In this document: positions 40,801 to 47,456 of the stretch, piece after piece
How the letters are laid out: every line of letters starts with the position of its first letter
How positions within the stretch are numbered: the stretch's first letter is position 1
Assembly (NCBI RefSeq): GCF_000006945.2
Contig: NC_003197.2
Coordinates: 2,604,001 to 2,668,000 of the forward strand
Origin: Salmonella enterica subsp. enterica serovar Typhimurium str. LT2
GTDB lineage: Bacteria > Pseudomonadota > Gammaproteobacteria > Enterobacterales > Enterobacteriaceae
Length of the DNA stretch: 64,000 bases
Direction: 5' to 3'
Translations under genes and position numbers: made by a program
The notes under the pieces: generated by a model
Databases searched by the model: none
Seen by the model: the letters and a program-made list of their open reading frames with translations, nothing else
What the model was told of the DNA's origin: nothing

Positions 40801-43472
40801 ACTTCACCCGCCAGTTTGGGCCGCTCAAAGGTCCAGTCGCCCACGGTAATCGTGTCGGCCATATGGCCCCACATTTTGGCCGCTGGCGTATCCGGGCTGG
40901 TGGCGACGGTAAACTTCACGCTGCGGGAAACCGGCGTGCTGATTAATGAATCGACGGGCGCAATATTTAACGGCGTCAGCAGCCCCACGCCCTTTTTCTG
41001 GGTGAGGATAATGGTCGCATCGCCGTTAGCGTCGGTGATCCCGTGATAAACCTGCCCGGCAACGTAGCCCACGTCGTCAAACTGCATCTCGCCGTTGCTG
41101 GTATCGGTAAAGCCGGTCGTCAGCCCGTCACGCCGCCTGCCGTTCGCCATGGTGATGGTGAAGTCGGTATTGCCGATCGCCATGCCGTTAAGGGCGTTGC
41201 GCGAATGGATGTTCATCTTAACCTGTTCACCCACTTTGGCGTCGGCGTTTTTGATCACCGGGTCGTCGTTGAAGTAGACGTCCAGCACCGCCACCATTTC
41301 ATTGGCCGAGCAGGTCAGGTAGTTGGGCGTATCGGTAAATTTGCCGCTATCGCCGTTTTCGAGGTTGACGTGTACCGTCCCGGAGGCGTCGCTGTCGGCG
41401 GCGATGAAATAATCTTCAGTCGGCCAGCCGTGCTCGCTTTCCATCTGTCCGCCCGCATGTTCGCTGTACAAATGCGCCAGCGACGACTGATCCGGCACCT
41501 GGCCGACACCGCACTGCGCGGTGGCCGACGCCACGGAGTTAAACGTCGCCCACTCTTCGTTATTTTCGCTGAATTGGCCGTCTTTATGGCTGGCCTCCAC
41601 CGCCAGCAGCGGACGTTTGTACAGGTTGCCCGCGTCCACCACGCCGCGCATATGGCCCCACATGTTGGCGCCGTCCACGTCCGGGCTGGTGACCACGGTG
41701 AAAATTACGCTAAAGGACAGCTCGACGTTGCCGCCTTCGTCGTCCGGCATCACGATGCGGATGGGCGTTTCGACGCCCAGGCCGCTGTTATGTTTTAACG
41801 TCAGGTGCGCCTGGCCGTTGACGTCAGTCACGCCGGTATAGTGCTCCGGCGACGAGGCGCTCATACCTTCGGAATCAACGGTGACCCGCAGGTTATCCCA
41901 TGCGTCCTGATGTTCCCCTTTGCGGTTTTTCGCCGGGTCGATAAACAGCTCCATGTAGCGGTAAGGCAGCGGTTTTTGCGTGTCCCGGTCAACTACGGTC
42001 ATCGTCAGATCAATCGACTCCCCCACCTGCGCTTTATACGGTCCTTGTGGGGAGAGAGTAATCTGCGGGTGCGCCGCAGGCTGGGCTTTATCCACACAAC
42101 TGACCAGCAGCGTGTCGCTGTCGGCGGCCCTGACGACCGATGCGCTGTTCATATGTACGGCAGCGTGGTAGCCGCTCAGTTGGTTTTTGGTCGATGACCA
42201 ATATTCAGCATCGCCCGCCACCGGCCAGCCGGTCCAGGTTTCCAGCGTGCTGTGCTCATGTCGCATCTGCACCAGCTGTTCGGCGTCCGGCAGAATGTCA
42301 CAGTGGTTATCCGCGCCGCTCCAGGTAAACAGCGCCCAGGTTTCGTTGGTATCGACGACGCTTTTGTCAGCGCCGCTCGCTTCCGCCGCCAGCTTCGGGC
42401 GGGTGAAGGTGTAGGTTATACCGTTCAGCGTCGCGGTAGCGCTCTCTATCATGTGGCCGTACATACTGGCCTTATCGCTGTCCGGGCTGGTGATGGTGGT
42501 GAAAATGACGGCGGTTTCAGCCGTAAGCGCCGGAAAGTTGACCGAGCTGACAACCAGCGGCGTTTTGACGCCGGGGCCTTCCTTCTGGGTGACCACCACC
42601 GTGGCGTTGCCGTTGGCGTCAGTGACGCCGCGATATTCCGTTTGGGTGGTCGTGAGCTCGGTATCGCCAACGCGAACCGGGTTGGCGTTATTGACCACAC
42701 CCTGGCGGTTTTCCGCATCTTTACGGCGGATGACAAACGGCGCGTTGCCTTCGGGCGTGCCGTCGCACGCTTTGGTGGAGATGGTGAGGGTGATGCTTTC
42801 CCCCACCTTCACTTTTGATGCCTCAAAGGCCGAATCAACGTGATCGCCGCTGACTGTAACCGGCGTGTCGGTGGCCGGTTTAATGTTGAGCGCCACTTTC
42901 GGGCTTAACAGCGGAATGGTCGCATAATTCGGCACCCCGGTACGCGTAAAGAGCCACAGCGCGGGAACGTTGGTTTCATCTTCCACCTGCGCCCAGGCCA
43001 CCAGCTGTCGCCCGGCGAGGTTTTGGGCGCAAAAGGTCAGGTTCGGAACCGGCTGCGGCGAGAGCGGCGTGTCGGGCGTGGCGGCATCGGCCCATACCAG
43101 GCCCATGGCGGGCGGCTGGCGGTTTTCCCAGGCGATGGTGGGCGGATCGCTAAAGAGATCGCCTTCGGTATCGGTGGAATTGACCGCCCGCATCGAGGTT
43201 GAGGTAGCATCCGCGCTAAAATCGCGCGGCATGGCGCTGAATTCAATATCGTGGGTTTTGCTCGGGTCAAGCAGCGTACTTCCCTGGTAAAGGGGGATAA
43301 TAGCGCCGTCGGCCAGCGGCGCGGTGCCGTTAACCGCACCGGTGACTGAGTTCAGCTCTTGCCAGGTTCCGCCCTTCAATAGCGCCTGCGCAGGTGCGAT
43401 CGACACTGCAAACATGATCAGTAATGTCAGTAAGAAATGTACAACTTTATTCACTTGCCGATTCCTGTCCAT
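37875..43472 (-). CDS. ratA: RatA giant modular Ig/lectin-like exported protein
   Basis: An 1865-residue paralogue of RatB. It has a signal peptide ending APAQA (about residue 30), the N-terminal GTWQELNSVTGAVNGTAP and DTEGD domain, then six Ig-like plus lectin-like modules (xWGHM/MYGHM junctions, each lectin half with C..LP..., GWP, YWSS and a final SCV-type cysteine). Modules 1-4 match RatB modules 1-4 in order. No membrane anchor or barrel is present, so surface display needs a partner. The ATG is at 43472; a GTG at 43454, better spaced from AGGAA, is an alternative. In mice its deletion showed no colonisation defect. Confidence 0.88.
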   Translation of the reverse strand: MDRNRQVNKVVHFLLTLLIMFAVSIAPAQALLKGGTWQELNSVTGAVNGTAPLADGAIIPLYQGSTLLDPSKTHDIEFSAMPRDFSADATSTSMRAVNSTDTEGDLFSDPPTIAWENRQPPAMGLVWADAATPDTPLSPQPVPNLTFCAQNLAGRQLVAWAQVEDETNVPALWLFTRTGVPNYATIPLLSPKVALNIKPATDTPVTVSGDHVDSAFEASKVKVGESITLTISTKACDGTPEGNAPFVIRRKDAENRQGVVNNANPVRVGDTELTTTQTEYRGVTDANGNATVVVTQKEGPGVKTPLVVSSVNFPALTAETAVIFTTITSPDSDKASMYGHMIESATATLNGITYTFTRPKLAAEASGADKSVVDTNETWALFTWSGADNHCDILPDAEQLVQMRHEHSTLETWTGWPVAGDAEYWSSTKNQLSGYHAAVHMNSASVVRAADSDTLLVSCVDKAQPAAHPQITLSPQGPYKAQVGESIDLTMTVVDRDTQKPLPYRYMELFIDPAKNRKGEHQDAWDNLRVTVDSEGMSASSPEHYTGVTDVNGQAHLTLKHNSGLGVETPIRIVMPDDEGGNVELSFSVIFTVVTSPDVDGANMWGHMRGVVDAGNLYKRPLLAVEASHKDGQFSENNEEWATFNSVASATAQCGVGQVPDQSSLAHLYSEHAGGQMESEHGWPTEDYFIAADSDASGTVHVNLENGDSGKFTDTPNYLTCSANEMVAVLDVYFNDDPVIKNADAKVGEQVKMNIHSRNALNGMAIGNTDFTITMANGRRRDGLTTGFTDTSNGEMQFDDVGYVAGQVYHGITDANGDATIILTQKKGVGLLTPLNIAPVDSLISTPVSRSVKFTVATSPDTPAAKMWGHMADTITVGDWTFERPKLAGEVSNPLRTQDESNETWARVAHSDAVGNPDAGGCAANRLPRIDQLEALYNANSGGKIHSIQGWPTYLNYWSSTYQSATTWKLIALTNGSEFANSNVSIYASCLASDNPVAASITIEPVNPSQWYDGSDVHAVKVKKGETMQLKVTVKDVSGNPIPEAPFVLTRGDGYDRRGEKYTAQDGDDLQGIVTPVVIDGESLAWTTTKMGSQTGTDGTRIISVTRPDTHGTRTAINATLYENAAVSASIDTIFTVVTSPDVSVARMWGHMAPSLTAADGAVYQRPLLYAELSSTDNTASKQETNETWAVFHGPASEGANPARCAAGYYPAVEALDSLYSKYPSRTINTAQGWPVYYSYWSGSNSTSFSSGAKLDFYYAVDLADGSRRSENSATSTAWQYQICATTPLPQATQITLTSPQAMDDAIQAVKAKNSESIPLLITTTDAMGNPVPYATFSLKRDAGKARNPDYNKFVATNGTNMTVTPLTGAQQQFYYATSVLTGATGADGTLALTLAEPGGIGLKNQLTANLNDTPTATSSLPVVFTVLTSPDSDKANMYGHMPETFTASNGAEFKRPLVAGEPSSEAHTDTYFETNENWIMVNSFNTGNYGGCPMNQMAAIDDFTALYNDHPSGKVATDIGLPVGKRWWAGDSLLKGSTLYWQYKDLKTGKNYSMSENPGNYYLQLCLTTSRSGLNIALSSDAWNADKSAAVAKKGETIPMTVTVTNDAGQPQAGVAVLLTRDYAYSRGAVDKQYIEPGVIGEPVPFTTSPANMMLAPVAPAGTAVAFNNQNGLSTKWSGFTGDDGKLRFTLTQDKSLGLKTSVTAALANQFDEAASVDAIFTVQTSPDTPYASYWGHMPDTVQVNGVTLRRPYLKAELSAAPRDTWPFNNEFWGTNYYYQSEHVETSLTHLCGSQENIASLDDLKALQSVIGTLQWPTTSSWDYVSQDEGQSNKYYCSFNETTGQTTCTREKATTSGLGSCRVP

Positions 43473-43514
43473 GAGCGATAGCCACCCGTTTTCATTCTCT
43501 GTCGTAATTCAACC

Positions 43515-43579
43515 CACTTTGCTTAGCGCGCGGCTAAGCAAAGTGCGCGGAAAATACCACTCCCCGCGGGGAGTGGTAT
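43515..43579. terminator. Two perfect palindromes between sinI and ratA
   Basis: 43554-43579 is a 26-bp perfect palindrome (arm ATACCACTCCCC around GC), followed on the minus strand by TTT. 43515-43545 is a second hairpin with a 13-bp perfect stem (arm CACTTTGCTTAGC, loop GCGCG). Both lie in the 119-bp gap after sinI. They probably terminate or attenuate sinHI transcripts or protect their 3' ends, giving ratA separate control. Confidence 0.7.
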
Positions 43580-43591
43580 GTTGAGGACAAC

Positions 43592-44551
43592 TTATTTGCG
43601 TTTGTAGTCGATGGACAGACCAAAGCCCTGGACACCGTCGCTACCCACGGTAACGCCGCCGTCTGCTCCCTCGAACGCCGTTTTCGCTTCGGCGTTGGTG
43701 ACAGGGATGACAAGGTCTTTATCGTTCCAGCTTTCGTTGACGATACCGCCGGTACCGGTACCTGCAATTTTACTGGTGCCGACGAATTTCCAGCGGTAGT
43801 CATACTGGTCGGTAACGTTTTCACCGGCATCATAGGTACCGTTGCCGTTCTTATCGCTCCACAGCAATACCTGATAGGTGGTATTCGTTTTGAGTGTCGT
43901 CCCTGAATTCTTCAACAGGTTGGTATTCGAATCTTTCTCATGAATAACCACATGGACGTTTTCATCCACCACCGGACCTTCCGGAATTTCGTCATCATCC
44001 GAACCACCGCCCGCATCGGTCGACAGGTCTTTCAACAGCAGTTCGGTTGCCACGGCAGGGTCACCGGTGGTAGTGGTTGGCGTGATTTTGATACCGATAT
44101 AACGATCCGCATCAGCGGCCTGGATTTCATAACTGTCACCAGTACCAAGATCTTTGGGGTCGCTGCCATTCTGATCGCTAAAGCTCACCCATTTCACGGT
44201 GGCTTTAGTTGCCGTGTTGTCGGTGTCCAGGTCGCCTTCCGTATCGCCAATCGCCCAGTTCACCGTGACCTTATCGCCAACGTGGAACTGCTTATCGCCT
44301 TCGGTCACAATTTTACGATCGCCGCGATCGATAGTTACCGTTACGTGATCTTTGTCGGTATCCGCAGTTTTATCCGCCGCACGGGTAATCCACGGCACCG
44401 TACCCTGAATGGTGCCCGTCTGTTCAGAGACAATCTGCCACTGCCCCGATTTCAGATTACCGTTTGCCGCCACCGCTGGCGCGGCGCAATACCCGGCAAC
44501 TACTAATGCTAAAGCGACCTTCGTCAGCCGCCGTTTTACTGTTGCTTGCAT
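43592..44551 (-). CDS. sinI: SinI (SivI) exported autotransporter-associated protein
   Basis: A 319-residue exported protein encoded between sinH and ratA. A signal peptide ends PAVA-ANG (about residue 28). The N-terminal domain carries GQWQIVSEQTGTIQGTVP (36-53) and GDTEGDL, also found in RatA and RatB. An acidic linker (SDDDE, about 185) leads to a C-terminal domain (223-319) with YQVLLWSDKNGNGTYDAGE, which resembles a calcium-binding loop, and DLVIPVTN...GVQGFGL, also found at the end of SinH. It resembles the ZirS/ZirU exoproteins in organisation. Function is unknown; no colonisation defect was reported for its deletion. The ATG sits behind GGAGAG. Confidence 0.85.
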   Translation of the reverse strand: MQATVKRRLTKVALALVVAGYCAAPAVAANGNLKSGQWQIVSEQTGTIQGTVPWITRAADKTADTDKDHVTVTIDRGDRKIVTEGDKQFHVGDKVTVNWAIGDTEGDLDTDNTATKATVKWVSFSDQNGSDPKDLGTGDSYEIQAADADRYIGIKITPTTTTGDPAVATELLLKDLSTDAGGGSDDDEIPEGPVVDENVHVVIHEKDSNTNLLKNSGTTLKTNTTYQVLLWSDKNGNGTYDAGENVTDQYDYRWKFVGTSKIAGTGTGGIVNESWNDKDLVIPVTNAEAKTAFEGADGGVTVGSDGVQGFGLSIDYKRK

Positions 44552-44608
44552 TCAGACTCTCCTTTTTCTCAAAATTCAGCGGCTGGCTGGTCAGCCACAA
44601 CGCTGACG

Positions 44609-46801
44609 CTATTTCTGACTATACGTAACGCGTATGCCGTAACCCTGAACGCCATCTTCCACATTGGCGGCAAACTTCTGCGCCGCCTCTTTATTGGTTA
44701 CTGGCAGGACAAGATCTTCATTCATGGTGTTGGCCAGCGCGCCGGTATGTCCGTTTGTACTCTGCCCGGTAAACTCCCACTGGTAGTCGTACAGCGCCAT
44801 CTCTTCTTCCGTGAGCTGCTCGGACATCTGGAATACGCCGTCTTTATTTTTGTCGCGCCACAGCAGGAAACGGTAAGCATTATTGACCGTAGGGTGCTTA
44901 TCTTCTTTGCCGATAAGGTTGACAGGGTTGGCGGCTTTGACCTGATAAATCACCGCATTCAGCGCGCTCAGGTTGTCGCCGATAAAAGTGACATCAACGT
45001 AGTTACTGTCGCCATAGGCGTCTGCTTTCGCCTTCCAGCGGAAAGTCCCCGGCAGGGTGCTGGAAAGCGTCACCGTCCCCGCTTCTTTGTCACGACTGGC
45101 AATAAACACGCAGGGGGTTTCCGTGGTGCAGGGCGTCTGGGCCAGGGTGACTTTTTTATCATTGCTGTCGTACAACACGGGCGTCATGGCATCGTCCACC
45201 AGTTCGTTACCATTGCGATCCGTGGAGTCGCCAAAGGAATCGGTGATCAGCAGATCCATCACCACGCCGTCTTCGCCATCGGCCAGCGCGCTGGCTTCAT
45301 GGCTGTGATCGCTGCGATCGGTATCGGCAATGTTGTCGACGATCAGCTCAATTTTGCGATCCTGCTGGACGGTGATTTCCACCACGCCGGAGTTCTGCTT
45401 ATTGCCCTTTTCATCTTCCAGCGTCATGCGTACTTTCCAGGTGTTCAGGGCGGTGCGCTGCTCTTCGGTATCGGCATTAACCCAGGCAGGAAGCACCAGA
45501 TTCCAGCTGTTATTGTTGCCTTCGGTTAACGCATTAGCTTTTACCACCGGCATCACCAGCGTACGGGCGGCGTTGTTTTTCGCCTGCCAGGAGGCAGAAA
45601 TAATTTTGTAATGGTGGTTAATCAGCGCGTTGACAGTCCATTTGCACTTTTCCAGACCAACAGCGGCCTCAGGCGTATCTTCAATCACGCATTCCGGGTG
45701 TTCATTGGTGGCGTCAGCCTTCAGCCACAACGTGACGTCCAGCGGATCTTTCTCACGATATTCGAGAATGATGAAATTGTTACGATCGACAAAATCGGTG
45801 CGGCTGCCCATTAAGGAGTGCTGAATTTTAACGTTTTCCGGATCGAGCTGCGCCGCCAGCGGCGTGCCTATCTGGTAGTTCACGGTCGCGTTAACGCTAA
45901 AGTCGTTACTATCGCCAGTACCGGCTTTGTAATCCGTACCAACCGTGACCAGCGGTACCGGCGTATATTCCAGCCCCAAAGTGACGGCATGAGGATCTTT
46001 TTGCAGATTATCGGTGCCAAACAGCGCTACTTCATCGCCGTAGTACTGTTCGTAAACTAATTTAGCGCCAAGCTGCGGATAAAACGGCAGCCAGCTTTCC
46101 ATGCGGATATCCCAGCCGCGCGCGGGTCGTTCTTCATAAAAGTCGAAATCTTCGGAGTCTTTCCAGTCAGAAAGAGGATGGTAATAGTTGCCGGAGAATT
46201 TCAGGTAATCCGTCCAGGCTTCAGTTCCCAGACCTAATCGACGGTGACCGCGCGTAAAATCGTAGTCATAGAATGCGTTGCCGCCAAGCAGCCAGTTGCC
46301 GACGTTCTGGCGAACGCCAAGCCCAAAGTTACCAATGGTGCGGTCTTCCTTACGCTGAGCCGAAATCTGGCTAAAGAAAAGCGTGCTCTGGTTGTCATAC
46401 CAGGGAATAAAATAATCCAGCGAACTGCCGTCCAGATCGCCGCCTTCGCCCACGGACAGGCTGGTACGGATCTTGCCATAAGGTGACATTACACCTTCAA
46501 GATATGACTGTGCTGAGGAAGTGATTTGGTTTTGCAAATAGCTACGCGCCTGGGATTCCAGCGCTTCCGGGGTGAGATTATCAAAGCCCTGGGTGGCGGA
46601 ATTAATAAAGTAGTCAGCGCCCTGTTCTTTAAAGGACTTTCCTTTATTTTCCTGTTCTTCTTTTTTCGCGGATTCGCTGGCTAAATCAGGCAGGGAGGAG
46701 TGGCTTTCATCATTTGCAGATGCAGAGTTATCTGCGCCAGAAGCCGCAACTGAGACTCCAGACACTAATAGCAAAACCAGAATGCGAATCCTTCGCACCA
46801 T
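44609..46801 (-). CDS. sinH: SinH (SivH) intimin-like inverse autotransporter
   Basis: An outer-membrane protein of the intimin/invasin family, required for Peyer's patch colonisation in mice. The 730 residues have a signal peptide (to about 22), an acidic stretch and periplasmic region, the inverse-autotransporter barrel (about 95-330; SSLDYFIPWYDNQSTLFF, GNWLLGGNAFYDYD, HRRLGLGTEAW), then Ig-like surface domains. The C-terminal domain (640-730) is homologous to SinI. The surface part is short compared with intimin, and there is no C-type lectin tip; RatA and RatB carry such modules instead. It is the first gene of the cluster, behind an AT-rich leader. Confidence 0.92.
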   Translation of the reverse strand: MVRRIRILVLLLVSGVSVAASGADNSASANDESHSSLPDLASESAKKEEQENKGKSFKEQGADYFINSATQGFDNLTPEALESQARSYLQNQITSSAQSYLEGVMSPYGKIRTSLSVGEGGDLDGSSLDYFIPWYDNQSTLFFSQISAQRKEDRTIGNFGLGVRQNVGNWLLGGNAFYDYDFTRGHRRLGLGTEAWTDYLKFSGNYYHPLSDWKDSEDFDFYEERPARGWDIRMESWLPFYPQLGAKLVYEQYYGDEVALFGTDNLQKDPHAVTLGLEYTPVPLVTVGTDYKAGTGDSNDFSVNATVNYQIGTPLAAQLDPENVKIQHSLMGSRTDFVDRNNFIILEYREKDPLDVTLWLKADATNEHPECVIEDTPEAAVGLEKCKWTVNALINHHYKIISASWQAKNNAARTLVMPVVKANALTEGNNNSWNLVLPAWVNADTEEQRTALNTWKVRMTLEDEKGNKQNSGVVEITVQQDRKIELIVDNIADTDRSDHSHEASALADGEDGVVMDLLITDSFGDSTDRNGNELVDDAMTPVLYDSNDKKVTLAQTPCTTETPCVFIASRDKEAGTVTLSSTLPGTFRWKAKADAYGDSNYVDVTFIGDNLSALNAVIYQVKAANPVNLIGKEDKHPTVNNAYRFLLWRDKNKDGVFQMSEQLTEEEMALYDYQWEFTGQSTNGHTGALANTMNEDLVLPVTNKEAAQKFAANVEDGVQGYGIRVTYSQK

Positions 46802-47146
46802 ATGATATCCCTGTCGTTAAATAAAAACGCCTCTATGAAAAGATATTATATGGATGATTCAGATGGAATCATAACTAACAGGCCTAAATATATTCCTAAA
46901 AAGAAAAGTTTAATATGAAACAGATTTATAATATTGATATAATAAATAAAAAGAAAGCTGTTATTTATTTCTAATATTAATTTTCGGGAATAATATTCCC
47001 TATAAATAGTTGAATCAATAAAAAGAATAAAATAACCGCCGGGCAGGATACTATGCTGATATTACGGGAGTATCGAATAACGCTTTTGCCCTTAGCCGGA
47101 TAAGACGTCGGCGCCTCTGCTCTGCGGCGCAACGTCGACAGCGGTT
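46802..47146. promoter_or_regulatory. sinH leader and right edge of CS54
   Basis: This 345-bp gap lies between yfgJ and sinH. 46830-47040 is very AT-rich with many A/T runs and should hold the sinH promoter; it looks like an H-NS/silencer-type region. From 47085 the composition returns to normal, with a REP-like GCCGGATAAGACGTCGG at 47095-47111, close to the yfgJ stop. No gene is visible. The composition step near 47040-47085 is my best guess for the island's right junction. Confidence 0.55.
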
Positions 47147-47368
47147 TTATTGATCGGAAATGACGAAATTAACCCGTTTTTTTGAAATTAAACCATGACC
47201 GTTCTGGCAAAAATAGTCCACTGCGCCGCAGGCTTTCAAAACCTGTAACGGCTGGCGGCAGTCAGGACAAAGTGCCTGTAACGAGAAATCTTTAGCGCAT
47301 GTCTCGCAATGCGCTGTATCGCCATTGCGCTCCAGCGCGTGATGGCAAACGGGGCAGGTTATTTCCAT
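47147..47368 (-). CDS. yfgJ: Zinc-ribbon protein YfgJ
   Basis: A 73-residue protein made of zinc knuckles: CPVC at residues 5-8 with CETC at about 21-24, then CPDC followed by further cysteines in ACGAVDYFCQNGHG. These would bind two zinc ions in rubredoxin-like ribbons. It matches E. coli YfgJ (DUF1407), whose role is unknown. It lies between CS54 and der and is preceded by an AGGAGAA ribosome site. Confidence 0.9.
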   Translation of the reverse strand: MEITCPVCHHALERNGDTAHCETCAKDFSLQALCPDCRQPLQVLKACGAVDYFCQNGHGLISKKRVNFVISDQ

Positions 47369-47406
47369 AACATTCTCCTCAGGCGCGTGACTTACTTTTA
47401 CTTGAA

Positions 47407-47436
47407 AGGCCTGATAGCGCAGCGCTTGTCAGGCCT
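47407..47436. repeat. REP element between yfgJ and der
   Basis: The palindrome AGGCCTGATAGCGCAGCGC... closing with GTCAGGCCT has REP form and length. It lies just after the der stop and probably stabilises its 3' end. Confidence 0.7.
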
Positions 47437-47456
47437 GGAATATTACTGAAAAAGCA

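Larger units (their letters stand above)
23589..46801 (-). other. CS54 island (shdA-ratB-ratA-sinI-sinH)
   Basis: About 23 kb of five minus-strand genes lie between xseA and yfgJ, which adjoin in E. coli. This is the Salmonella CS54 island, linked to intestinal colonisation and faecal shedding in mice. shdA and ratB are known to be confined to S. enterica subsp. I, while ratA, sivI and sivH are more widespread. No integrase, tRNA or flanking direct repeat was seen, so the way it was acquired is not evident. Confidence 0.9.

Noticed and set aside
39894..42818. Frames of 188-350 codons opposite ratA
   Set aside because: Antisense shadows of the modular gene; the same pattern recurs in each module.
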